A DNA stretch of 64,000 nucleotides from Pseudomonas atagonensis (GTDB taxonomy: Bacteria; Pseudomonadota; Gammaproteobacteria; Pseudomonadales; Pseudomonadaceae), in assembly GCF_011369485.1 (NCBI RefSeq), contig NZ_VXCA01000027.1, positions 186,001 through 250,000 on the forward strand, read 5' to 3'. Below are positions 7,846 through 16,088 of the stretch, piece after piece; position 1 is the first letter of the stretch; every line of letters begins with the position of its first letter. A program made the position numbers and the translations under genes. The notes under the pieces are model-generated. The model searched no databases. It saw nothing but the letters and a program-made list of their open reading frames with translations, and was not told where the DNA came from.

Positions 7846-9186
7846 TTACTCAGCCGCTGGCTCTGCCGGCTTGCGGCGCTTGAGCGGCGCCATGCCGTCG
7901 CTGCTCACCAACGAGTCCGGCTTCGGACGGTTGGCGCTCTTGCGCTTGGTCGGCGTCTTGGCGGCGGTTTTCTTCTTGTCGCCCTTGGCGTCGGTCTTTT
8001 TCTTCTTCACGCCAACGGCTTTACCCGAGGCCTTGACCTTTTTCGGCCCGCCGTAGGTGCCTTTGACTTCCTTGATGGTGCGGCGCTCGAAGCTCTGCTT
8101 CAGGTAGCGCTCGATGCTCGACATCAGGTTCCAGTCGCCGTGGCAGATCAGCGAGATCGCCAGACCGTCGTTGCCGGCGCGGCCGGTACGACCGATGCGG
8201 TGCACGTATTCGTCGCCGCTGCGTGGCATGTCGAAGTTGATCACCAGATCCAGACCATCGACGTCCAGACCACGGGCCGCCACGTCGGTCGCAACCAGAA
8301 TCTTCACGCCGCCCTGCTTCAGACGGTCGATCGCCAGTTTGCGATCCTTCTGGTCTTTCTCGCCGTGCAGCACGAACGCCTTGTATTCCTGAGCAACGAG
8401 GCGACCGTAGATGCGGTCAGCCATGGCGCGGGTGTTGGTGAAGACGATGGCCTTCTGATAGGTCTCGTTGGCCAGCAGCCAGTTCACAATTTGTTCTTTG
8501 TGCTGGTTGTGGTCAGCGGTAATGATCTGCTGACGGGTGGTCGAGTTCAGTTGGCTGACGGCGTTGAGCTGCAAGTGCTCAGGGTTGTTCAGCACTTTGG
8601 CAATCATCTCGCGCAGGCCGGAACCGCCGGTGGTGGCGGAGAACAGCATGGTCTGCTGACGGTTCGGGCATTCGTCGACCAGACGCTGCACGTCTTCGGC
8701 GAACCCCATGTCGAGCATGCGGTCGGCTTCGTCGAGCACCAGCACTTCGACTTCTTTGAGGTCGAGGTTGCCGGCGTTGAGTTGCTCGATCATGCGGCCG
8801 GGGGTGCCAATGAGGATGTCCGGCACCTTGCGCAGCATTGCCGCTTGCACTTTGAAGTCTTCACCGCCGGTGATCAGACCGGACTTGATGAAAGTGAACT
8901 GCGAAAAGCGCTCGACTTCCTTCAGGGTCTGCTGGGCCAGCTCGCGGGTCGGCAGCAGGATCAGAGTCTTGATGCTGACGCGAACCTTGGCCGGGCCGAT
9001 CAGGCGATTGAGGATCGGCAGGACGAAAGCGGCGGTTTTGCCGCTACCGGTTTGCGCAGTCACCCGCAAATCACGCCCCTGGAGCGCCAGCGGGATGGCC
9101 GCGGCTTGCACAGGCGTTGGCTCGACAAATTTCAGCTCGGCCACAGCTTTAAGCAGGCGTTCGTGCAGGGCGAATTGGGAAAACAC
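7846..9186 (-). CDS. DEAD-box ATP-dependent RNA helicase
   Basis: A 446-residue protein. I chose the GTG at 9186 (protein starts (M)FSQFALHERLL) because GAGG lies 8 bases upstream; the frame extends 27 codons further without family similarity. Motifs in order: Q-motif with PTPVQ; Walker A AQTGSGKT (44-51); PTRELA (80-85); TPGR (128-131); LDEADRML (151-158); SAT near 185; then ARGLDV and HRIGRTGRAG in the C-terminal RecA domain. The last 60 or so residues are a Lys/Ala/Pro-rich basic tail typical of RhlE/SrmB-type helicases that remodel rRNA or mRNA. The exact orthologue (RhlE, SrmB or other) cannot be fixed from sequence alone. The gene stands alone, divergent from the channel gene. Confidence 0.93.
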   Translation of the reverse strand: MFSQFALHERLLKAVAELKFVEPTPVQAAAIPLALQGRDLRVTAQTGSGKTAAFVLPILNRLIGPAKVRVSIKTLILLPTRELAQQTLKEVERFSQFTFIKSGLITGGEDFKVQAAMLRKVPDILIGTPGRMIEQLNAGNLDLKEVEVLVLDEADRMLDMGFAEDVQRLVDECPNRQQTMLFSATTGGSGLREMIAKVLNNPEHLQLNAVSQLNSTTRQQIITADHNQHKEQIVNWLLANETYQKAIVFTNTRAMADRIYGRLVAQEYKAFVLHGEKDQKDRKLAIDRLKQGGVKILVATDVAARGLDVDGLDLVINFDMPRSGDEYVHRIGRTGRAGNDGLAISLICHGDWNLMSSIERYLKQSFERRTIKEVKGTYGGPKKVKASGKAVGVKKKKTDAKGDKKKTAAKTPTKRKSANRPKPDSLVSSDGMAPLKRRKPAEPAAE

Positions 9187-9377
9187 GGGTGCTACCTCGA
9201 AGATATGCAAAAAAACAGCTGCATAGGTTACCGGTTTCGAGCGCTCAGGCCGAGTTTCTTTCTTCAAACTGCAGCAATCAGTGGCTTTTTTGTTGCTTGA
9301 TTTGTCTCCAACGGTAATACGTAGCGTCTTAAATGCTCTAATCGCCCATCGCGTCTTACAGAAGAATCGTTGCTCTT

Positions 9378-10676
9378 ATGGATTTCAAACAGCTCTGGCT
9401 CAACGCCCAGGACCTCTGGGGTACTCTCGAACAGCACCCGCTGCTGCAATCCGGCCTGGCGCTGATGGTGCTGTTGGTGGTCGCGCTGGTACTCGGACGA
9501 GTGGCGCGCTATCTGATCCTGCATGCCAGTCGCATGCTCGGTCGCCAGCCGGCCCTGCACTGGATCAACGACTTTCGCCACAACAAGGTGTTTCAGCGCC
9601 TGGCGCAGATGACGCCGTCGCTGGTGATTCAGTTCGGCTTGCACCTGGTGCCCGAACTGAGCAAAACCGCCATGACCTTTCTCGGCAACGTGGCGCTGTC
9701 ATTCACCATCCTGTTCCTGCTGCTCTCGGTCAGCGCCCTGCTCAATGCGCTGCTCGACATCTATGCGCGCACCGAGCACGCCCGTACGCGCTCGATCAAA
9801 GGCTACGTGCAACTGGCGAAAATGGTGCTGTACGTGTTCGGCGCGATCATCATCGTCGCCACCCTGATCGACCGTTCGCCGCTGTTGCTGCTGTCCGGTC
9901 TGGGTGCGATGTCGGCGGTGATCCTGTTGGTCTATAAGGACACGCTGCTGTCGTTCGTCGCCAGCGTGCAACTGACCAGCAACGACATGCTGCGAGTCGG
10001 CGACTGGATCGAAATGCCCCAGGTCGGCGCCGATGGCGACGTGGTCGACATCACTTTGCACACGGTCAAGGTGCAGAATTTCGACAAGACGATTGTGTCG
10101 ATCCCGACCTGGCGTCTGATGTCCGAGTCTTTCAAGAACTGGCGCGGCATGCAGCAATCCGGCGGCCGTCGGATCAAGCGCAGCCTGTTCATCGATGCCA
10201 GCGGCGTACGATTCATTCGCGACGACGAAGAGGAAAAGCTCTCCCAGGTGCACCTGCTGACTGACTACATGAGCCGCAAGAAAGCCGAGCTCAAGGCATG
10301 GAACGAGGCGCAGGGCAACGTTGCGGCAATGTCGGCCAACCGCCGACGCATGACCAATATCGGCACCTTTCGCGCTTATGCGCTGGCCTATCTGAAGAGC
10401 CACCCGGAGATCCAGCCGAATATGACCTGCATGGTGCGCCAGATGCAGACCACGGCGCATGGCATTCCGCTGGAAATCTACTGCTTCACCCGCACCACGG
10501 TGTGGGCGGATTACGAGCGGATTCAGGGGGATATTTTCGATTACCTGCTGGCGGTGCTGCCGGAGTTTGGCCTGAGCCTGTACCAGCAGCCGAGTGGCGG
10601 GGATTTGCGTAGCGGGTTGCTGCCAGCGGTGCTCGGCTCGGCAACCATCCCCGAGCCGCAAAAACACCTCATGTGA
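9378..10676 (+). CDS. mscM: YbdG/MscM-type mechanosensitive channel
   Basis: A 432-residue inner-membrane protein of the MscS superfamily. It has several N-terminal helices (from about residues 22-42 and between 95 and 185), then the pore-lining and beta segment around LLSGLGAMSAVILLVYKDTLLSF. The cytoplasmic part carries RVGDWIEM, a hallmark of the MscS beta domain, then LFIDASGVRF and a long insertion with MTNIGTFRAYALAYL, which are characteristic of YbdG rather than MscS. Length matches E. coli YbdG (about 415). It should open under hypo-osmotic membrane tension. Start is the ATG at 9378; the ribosome-binding site is weak. Confidence 0.87.
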   Translation: MDFKQLWLNAQDLWGTLEQHPLLQSGLALMVLLVVALVLGRVARYLILHASRMLGRQPALHWINDFRHNKVFQRLAQMTPSLVIQFGLHLVPELSKTAMTFLGNVALSFTILFLLLSVSALLNALLDIYARTEHARTRSIKGYVQLAKMVLYVFGAIIIVATLIDRSPLLLLSGLGAMSAVILLVYKDTLLSFVASVQLTSNDMLRVGDWIEMPQVGADGDVVDITLHTVKVQNFDKTIVSIPTWRLMSESFKNWRGMQQSGGRRIKRSLFIDASGVRFIRDDEEEKLSQVHLLTDYMSRKKAELKAWNEAQGNVAAMSANRRRMTNIGTFRAYALAYLKSHPEIQPNMTCMVRQMQTTAHGIPLEIYCFTRTTVWADYERIQGDIFDYLLAVLPEFGLSLYQQPSGGDLRSGLLPAVLGSATIPEPQKHLM

Positions 10677-10683
10677 TACCCAA

Positions 10684-10772
10684 TGTGGGAGGGGGCTTGC
10701 TCCCGAAAGCAGTGTGTCAGTCAGTATATTTTGATCTGACACACCGTCTTCGGGAGCAAGCCCCCTCCCACA
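10684..10772. repeat. REP doublet (GGGGGCTTGCTCCCGA type)
   Basis: The left arm 10684-10707 (TGTGGGAGGGGGCTTGCTCC plus CGAA) is the exact reverse complement of 10749-10772. The inner part also pairs (GTGTGTCAG / CTGACACAC). It lies between the channel gene and the stop of the DMT gene at 10777. Confidence 0.92.
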
Positions 10773-10776
10773 GGTA

Positions 10777-11643
10777 TCAGGTGGTGACCAACGACTTGCG
10801 GATACCCAATCGACTGATCCACACCGCCATCAAGATCACACTCCCGCCGAGAAACAGCCTTCCCAGTTCCTCATGCTGATTCCAGATCAACAGGTTCAGC
10901 AGCAACCCCACCGGCACATGCAGGTTGTTCATCACGGCCAGCGTGCCGCCGTTGACCATGCACGCACCCTTGTTCCACCAGTACAGGCCCAACGCCGTCG
11001 AGACCAGCCCGAGGAACACCAGCACGCCCCATTGCAGCGGCGCTTCCGGCAGGAAGTCGGATTTGCCAAACATCAGGAATGCCGGCAATACCACGGCCAG
11101 CGCCCCGAGGTAGAAGAAACCGAAGCGACGGTAGTGGGGCAAATCGCTCGGGTGTTTCGCCACCAGATGCTTGTACATCACCTGGCCTGCCGCGTAGGTG
11201 AAGTTGGCCAGTTGCAGCAGCAGGAAACCCATGAAGAAGTCCGGATTGATCCGGTCAAAGCGAATCACTGCCGCACCGCCCACAGCCACCAACGCCGCAA
11301 TCAGCGCCCATGGGTTGAAGCGACGATTCAATGCATCTTCGATCAGTGTCACGTGCAACGGCGTGAGAATGGTAAAGAGCAACACTTCCGGCACCGTCAG
11401 CACGCGGAAGCTCAGGTATAGACACACGTAGGTCACGCCGAACTGCAACGCGCCAATCAGCAGCATGCCGCGCATGAACGCCGGCTCCACCGATCGCCAG
11501 CGTGTCAACGGAATGAACACCAGCCCGGCGAGTACCACACGCACCAGCACCGCGAAGTAACTGTCGACATGACCGGCCAGGTATTCGCCGATCAGACTGA
11601 AGGAAAACGCCTGGATCAGCGTGACAAAAAGTAGATAGCCCAT
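10777..11643 (-). CDS. EamA/DMT-family membrane transporter
   Basis: A 288-residue protein starting at ATG 11643 (AGGGG 6 bases before). It is almost entirely hydrophobic, about ten transmembrane helices in two EamA halves; the first half includes LLFTILTPLHVTLIEDAL and the second FLGLVSTALGLYWWNKG. By family it is an inner-membrane exporter of amino acids or other metabolites; the substrate cannot be told. Its stop lies 5 bases from the REP doublet, which may cap the transcript. Confidence 0.88.
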   Translation of the reverse strand: MGYLLFVTLIQAFSFSLIGEYLAGHVDSYFAVLVRVVLAGLVFIPLTRWRSVEPAFMRGMLLIGALQFGVTYVCLYLSFRVLTVPEVLLFTILTPLHVTLIEDALNRRFNPWALIAALVAVGGAAVIRFDRINPDFFMGFLLLQLANFTYAAGQVMYKHLVAKHPSDLPHYRRFGFFYLGALAVVLPAFLMFGKSDFLPEAPLQWGVLVFLGLVSTALGLYWWNKGACMVNGGTLAVMNNLHVPVGLLLNLLIWNQHEELGRLFLGGSVILMAVWISRLGIRKSLVTT

Positions 11644-11756
11644 GCTCGCCCCTAATTCGAATGGCGGCGACGATAGCGGGTTTTGCTCCTGATCGCGAAC
11701 CCTGTGCAAAGGCTGCCAACGAGGGAACAGCACTGCTCGTCCCCACAGCATCAGTG

Positions 11757-12179
11757 TCAGCCTTTCAGGCACTCCTCCGTGCCGTGTCCGCCGCCTTCGT
11801 ACTCAGGGCCGTAATAGTATTTGTTGAACGAGAATTTGCCGTCAGACCCTGCCTCTACCTTGGCGGCACCCACACCATAATCTTTCAGGGACGGGTCGGT
11901 GTGGGCGAAGTAAATGGCCAGTGAATCGGCATTGGCTGCTGCAAACCCGTCATACACGGATTTGTCCGCCAGCGTCAGCTTGAAGCTGTAGGCGCCGTAA
12001 TGACCCGTGCTCTGCTCAGCGTTGAGCTTCATGTCAACCGTGCCTTTGAACTCGCCAATGTGACTGTCCATGCCTTTGCACTGATAGACACCACTGAAAT
12101 CAGTGCCGGTGAACGGTGACGGGCTCGCCCAGGCGGGCGCCGAAATGAATGCAACTGCGGTAATGACTTTCTTCAGCAT
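11757..12179 (-). CDS. Small exported protein of unknown function
   Basis: A 140-residue protein with a Sec signal (MLKKVITAVAFISAPAWA, cut before S). The start has AGGGAGA 6 bases upstream. The mature part is beta-rich and aromatic (TDFSGVYQCKG near the start, FSFNKYYYGPEYEGGG near the end) with two cysteines that may pair across the chain. Secretion to the periplasm is inferred from the signal. I do not recognise the family. Confidence 0.75.
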   Translation of the reverse strand: MLKKVITAVAFISAPAWASPSPFTGTDFSGVYQCKGMDSHIGEFKGTVDMKLNAEQSTGHYGAYSFKLTLADKSVYDGFAAANADSLAIYFAHTDPSLKDYGVGAAKVEAGSDGKFSFNKYYYGPEYEGGGHGTEECLKG

Positions 12180-12498
12180 CTTGATCTCCCTGTCTTGTTT
12201 ATCAGATGTGTCGACGCTTGACTCGCCGAGTCCTTCCACCTGATCGCTGACTGTTCAGCTAACGCAAAAGCCTAGGGACGCCGCTTCCGACGGACAACCT
12301 GAAAACCATGTAGGAATTTTCTGTTTTTGCGTTCCCCATGAAACGACAGGCAAAAAAAAGCCCGATCTCGCTAAAGCGTTCAATCGGGCTACAGCACTCA
12401 GGAGCAACAAGTGCAAAGGGAGGTTCGATGCGCGTAGAGCCTTGAAGGGGGTGCGCCAGGTCACTTAAACAATCGGCGATTATCTGGCGATTAACATA
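12180..12498. other. Intergenic stretch with one terminator
   Basis: These 319 bases between the small exported protein and azoR hold no credible gene. The only clear structure is the minus-strand terminator at 12352-12390. Confidence 0.6.
12352..12390 (-). terminator. Terminator of azoR
   Basis: Read leftward: AGCCCGAT (12390-12383) pairs with ATCGGGCT (12366-12359) and is followed by T7 or more (12358-12352). Confidence 0.85.
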
Positions 12499-13098
12499 TC
12501 AAGCGACCTGGGACAGCTTGGCGTTGGCCTGATTCAAGCCCTTCTCCTGGAAGTCACCGCCCAGGTTCATGCCTTCAGCGTGAATGAAGGTCACGTCGTG
12601 GATGCCGATGAAACCCATCACCTGACGCAGGTACGGTTCCTGATGGTCGGCCGGGCCGCCGGCGTAAATGCCGCCGCGAGCGGTCAGCACATAGGCACGC
12701 TTGCCGCTGAGCAGACCTTGCGGGCCAGTCTCGGTGTATTTGAAGGTGACGCCGGCACGCAGCACGTGGTCGAGCCAGGCCTTGAGGGTGCTCGGGATGG
12801 CGAAGTTGTACATCGGCGCGGCCATGACCAGCACGTCGGCGGCGAGCAATTCATCAGTCAATTCGTTGGAACGATCCAGCGACGCTTGCTCGCTGTCGTT
12901 ACGCTGCTCGGCAGCTTTCATCCAGCCGCCCAGCAGGTTGATGTCCAGGTGTGGCACTGGGTTCACGGCGAGGTCACGTACGGTGATCTGATCGGCAGGG
13001 TGCGCTGCTTTCCACTGACTGATGAAGGTCTGGGTCAGTTGACGGGATACCGAGTCTTGCTGGCGGGCGCTGCTTTCGATGATCAGAACGCGGGACAT
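12499..13098 (-). CDS. azoR: FMN-dependent NADH-azoreductase
   Basis: A 199-residue flavodoxin-fold protein of the expected length. SSARQQDSVSR near residue 9 is the FMN phosphate loop; APMYNFAIPSTLKAWLDHVLRAG spans the flavin-binding PMYNF motif (about 95-99); TARGGIYAGG near 140 contacts the isoalloxazine. It reduces azo bonds and quinones using NADH with a ping-pong mechanism in the cytoplasm. GGAGG lies 9 bases before the ATG. A minus-strand terminator follows. Confidence 0.95.
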   Translation of the reverse strand: MSRVLIIESSARQQDSVSRQLTQTFISQWKAAHPADQITVRDLAVNPVPHLDINLLGGWMKAAEQRNDSEQASLDRSNELTDELLAADVLVMAAPMYNFAIPSTLKAWLDHVLRAGVTFKYTETGPQGLLSGKRAYVLTARGGIYAGGPADHQEPYLRQVMGFIGIHDVTFIHAEGMNLGGDFQEKGLNQANAKLSQVA

Positions 13099-13226
13099 GG
13101 TGTGTAGCCTCCATCCGGGAATGTTGTAAGTCGATGGAGTGAAGGTTAAACAGAGTTGTATCGATGAAAAAGCGCAAATAATTGCTGCAAAGCATCGAAA
13201 AATTCGTTTAGATGCAACTCATGACC

Positions 13227-13314
13227 TGTGGGAGGGGGCTTGCTCCCGAATGCGGTGTATCAGTCACAAAGACGGTCCTGACACTCCGCATTCGGGAGCA
13301 AGCCCCCTCCCACA
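13227..13314. repeat. REP doublet (GGGGGCTTGCTCCCGA type)
   Basis: The left arm 13227-13250 and right arm 13291-13314 are exact reverse complements with the same 24-base sequence as the 10684 element. It lies between two minus-strand genes. Confidence 0.9.
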
Positions 13315-13327
13315 AAAAATCACGGTG

Positions 13328-13642
13328 TTATTTCGGGGTGCAGGTCAGCTTGATGCGCAGTTTGATAATGGTGCGGGTGAACTTGGCCGTGGCGTTCTTG
13401 TGTTTGCCGGCCGCCACTTCAATGTTGCGCGTGCGCGGTGCTTCCGGGCCGTTGGTAAACACAGCCTTGCAGACTGCATCGACATCGCCGTAGTTGACGA
13501 CCCGGATGGAGCCAATGTCGTTGTCGGTATCGAAGGTCTCGTAGTCGATCTTGAGGCCGTTGAGATCCTTTTCCACATCGATCGGATACGCAAACGCCGT
13601 CAGCGGCAGCAGCGCCAGCAACACACAACAGAATTTTTTCAT
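13328..13642 (-). CDS. Small exported protein of unknown function
   Basis: A 104-residue protein with a Sec signal (MKKFCCVLLALLPLTAFA, cut before Y) and a mature part of about 86 residues that looks beta-rich (DIGSIRVVNYGDVDAVCK, then KFTRTIIKLRIKLTC). Two cysteines in the mature region could form a disulfide. GGAGA lies 7 bases before the ATG. It is divergent from the LysR gene. I recognise no domain. Confidence 0.78.
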   Translation of the reverse strand: MKKFCCVLLALLPLTAFAYPIDVEKDLNGLKIDYETFDTDNDIGSIRVVNYGDVDAVCKAVFTNGPEAPRTRNIEVAAGKHKNATAKFTRTIIKLRIKLTCTPK

Positions 13643-13691
13643 TCGGCAGTCTCCATGAGGGACTGCCAGCTTAGGACAAGAGGAGCTATTG

Positions 13692-14615
13692 ATGAAAGCG
13701 CCCCGCGTGACCCTTGATCAATGGCGAACATTGCAGGCCGTGGTCGACCATGGCGGCTTTGCGCAGGCCGCCGAGGCCCTGCACCGTTCGCAATCGTCGG
13801 TGAGCTACACCGTCGCCCGCATGCAGGATCAGCTCGGCGTGCCGTTGCTGCGCATCGACGGGCGGAAAGCAGTACTCACCGAAGCCGGCGGCGTGTTGCT
13901 GCGCCGCTCGCGGCAACTGGTGAAACAGGCCAGCCAACTGGAAGACCTCGCCCACCACATGGAGCAAGGCTGGGAAGCCGAAGTGCGGCTGGTGGTCGAC
14001 GCGGCGTACCCGAGCGCGCGCATCGTCCGCGCGTTGACCGCGTTCATGCCGCAGAGCCGTGGCTGCCGGGTGCGTCTGCGTGAAGAAGTGTTATCCGGCG
14101 TGGAAGAAGTGCTGCTCGAAGGCGTGGCCGATCTGGCCATCACCGGCCTGAGCATTCCGGGCTACCTCGGCGCGGAGCTGAGCGATGTCGAGTTCGTCGC
14201 CGTCGCCCACCCCGATCACGCCTTGCATCGATTGAATCGCGAGCTGAGCTTCCAGGATCTGGAAACCCAGATGCAGGTGGTGATCCGCGACTCCGGCCGC
14301 CAACAGCCACGCGACGTCGGCTGGCTCGGCGCCGAACAGCGCTGGACCGTCGGCAGCCTCGCCACCGCCGCGACGTTTGTCAGCAGTGGCCTGGGTTTTG
14401 CCTGGTTACCTCGACACATGATCGAACGCGAACTCAAAGAAGGTACGCTCAAGCTGCTACCGTTAGACCAGGGCGGCAGCCGCAACCCGAGCTTCTACCT
14501 GTACTCGAACAAGGACAAACCGCTGGGCCCGGCCACGCAAATCCTTATTGAATTGCTGCGTACCTTCGACACCTTGCCGCTGGACGCACCGTTCGCCGCC
14601 CCCGAACAAGCCTGA
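13692..14615 (+). CDS. LysR-family transcriptional regulator
   Basis: A 307-residue protein; ATG at 13692 has AGGAG 6 bases upstream. The N-terminal winged helix is clear (TLQAVVDHGGFAQAAEALHRSQSSVSYTVARMQDQLG, about residues 14-50), followed by a periplasmic-binding-like effector domain from about 95. It begins an apparent operon with the alpha/beta hydrolase (14 bases later) and ppiA, so it may regulate these genes or azoR, which lies two genes upstream; neither is shown by the sequence. Confidence 0.92.
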   Translation: MKAPRVTLDQWRTLQAVVDHGGFAQAAEALHRSQSSVSYTVARMQDQLGVPLLRIDGRKAVLTEAGGVLLRRSRQLVKQASQLEDLAHHMEQGWEAEVRLVVDAAYPSARIVRALTAFMPQSRGCRVRLREEVLSGVEEVLLEGVADLAITGLSIPGYLGAELSDVEFVAVAHPDHALHRLNRELSFQDLETQMQVVIRDSGRQQPRDVGWLGAEQRWTVGSLATAATFVSSGLGFAWLPRHMIERELKEGTLKLLPLDQGGSRNPSFYLYSNKDKPLGPATQILIELLRTFDTLPLDAPFAAPEQA

Positions 14616-14629
14616 CACGGAGTTCATCG

Positions 14630-15433
14630 ATGGCGTATTTCGAGCATGAAGGTTGCAACCTGCACTACGAGGAATATGGCCACGGCGATCCGTTGCTGCT
14701 GGTTCACGGTCTGGGCTCCAGCACGCTGGACTGGGAAATGCAGATTCCGGCATTGGCCGCGCATTACCGGGTGATCGTCCCTGACGTGCGCGGCCACGGC
14801 CGTTCTGACAAACCCCGCGAGCGTTACAGCATCGCCGGTTTCAGCGCCGACATGCTGGCCCTGATCGAACATTTGAACCTCGGCCCGGTACACTACGTCG
14901 GACTGTCGATGGGCGGCATGATCGGCTTCCAGTTCGCCGTCGATCAGCCGCAACTGCTCAAAAGCCTGACCATCGTAAACAGCGCCCCCGAAGTCAAAAT
15001 CCGCAGCCGCGACGACTACTGGCAGTGGTTCAAGCGCTGGAGCCTGATGCGCGTGCTCAGCCTCGCCACGATCGGCAAAGCGCTGGGCAGCAAACTTTTT
15101 CCGAAACCGGAACAGGCTGATCTGCGGCAGAAAATGGCCGAACGCTGGGCAAAAAACGACAAACGTGCTTATCTCGCCAGCTTCGATGCGATTGTGGGCT
15201 GGGGGGTTCAGGAACGACTTTCCCGAGTGACCTGTCCAACCCTCATCGTCAGCGCCGACCGTGATTACACACCGGTGGCACTGAAAGAAACCTATGTAAA
15301 ACTGCTGCCCGATGCGCGGCTGGTGGTGATTGCCGATTCACGCCACGCCACCCCGCTCGATCAACCCGAACGCTTCAACCAAACGCTGCTGGCGTTTCTT
15401 GCCGCAGCCGATATTCAATCTCAGGATCACTGA
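14630..15433 (+). CDS. Alpha/beta-fold hydrolase
   Basis: A 267-residue protein. HGLG (26-29) gives the oxyanion loop, GLSMGG (91-96) the nucleophile elbow with Ser93, SADRDYTP near 206 the acid and SRHATPLDQP near 243 the catalytic His. This is the arrangement of 3-oxoadipate enol-lactonase/esterase-like hydrolases; the substrate is not determined. There is no signal peptide. It lies 14 bases after the LysR gene and 3 bases before ppiA, so the three are probably one transcript. Confidence 0.88.
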   Translation: MAYFEHEGCNLHYEEYGHGDPLLLVHGLGSSTLDWEMQIPALAAHYRVIVPDVRGHGRSDKPRERYSIAGFSADMLALIEHLNLGPVHYVGLSMGGMIGFQFAVDQPQLLKSLTIVNSAPEVKIRSRDDYWQWFKRWSLMRVLSLATIGKALGSKLFPKPEQADLRQKMAERWAKNDKRAYLASFDAIVGWGVQERLSRVTCPTLIVSADRDYTPVALKETYVKLLPDARLVVIADSRHATPLDQPERFNQTLLAFLAAADIQSQDH

Positions 15434-15436
15434 CCC

Positions 15437-16000
15437 ATGCTGAAAAAACTCGCCCTCGCCGCCGGTACCGTGCTGTTCGCTGCCAACCTGATGGCGGCCA
15501 CGCCAGCCAAGGCGCCACACGTGCTGCTGGACACCACCAACGGCCAGATCGAAATCGAGCTGGACCCGGTCAAGGCACCGATCAGTACCAAAAACTTTCT
15601 GGATTACGTCAACAGCGGTTTCTACACCAACACGATTTTCCACCGTGTGATCCCGGGCTTCATGGCTCAGGGCGGCGGCTTCACCCAGCAAATGTCGCAA
15701 AAAGAAACCAAGGCACCGATCAAGAACGAAGCCAACAATGGCCTGCACAACGTTCGCGGCACCCTGTCGATGGCCCGTACTTCCAACCCTGACTCGGCCA
15801 CCAGCCAGTTCTTCATCAACGTGGCTGACAACGCATTCCTCGACCCGGGCCGTGACGCCGGTTACGCGGTGTTTGCCAAAGTGGTCAAGGGCATGGACGT
15901 CGTCGACATTATCGTCAACTCGCAAACCACCACTAAAAGCGGCATGCAAAACGTGCCTGTCGACCCTGTGATCATCAAGTCGGCCAAAGTCATCGACTAA
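15437..16000 (+). CDS. ppiA: Periplasmic peptidyl-prolyl cis-trans isomerase A
   Basis: A 187-residue cyclophilin with a Sec signal (cut after about residue 20, NLMAA). Core motifs: FHRVIPGFMAQGG (catalytic Arg of FHR), ARTSNPDSATSQFFIN, and the conserved Phe/Asn pair. It catalyses proline isomerisation of proteins folding in the periplasm. It starts 3 bases after the hydrolase stop, so it is probably read through from the LysR promoter or an internal one. Confidence 0.93.
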   Translation: MLKKLALAAGTVLFAANLMAATPAKAPHVLLDTTNGQIEIELDPVKAPISTKNFLDYVNSGFYTNTIFHRVIPGFMAQGGGFTQQMSQKETKAPIKNEANNGLHNVRGTLSMARTSNPDSATSQFFINVADNAFLDPGRDAGYAVFAKVVKGMDVVDIIVNSQTTTKSGMQNVPVDPVIIKSAKVID

Positions 16001-16088
16001 GCTGTACAGGGCGTATCGAGCGGCGCTGGACTAATGCCACGCCGCTCACACCGATAAAAGGAGAGCCCGTACTCCGGGCGGTTATCTG

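Noticed and set aside
8140..9300. 386-codon plus-strand frame opposite the DEAD-box gene
   Set aside because: No family match, and the opposite strand holds all helicase motifs with a proper ribosome-binding site.
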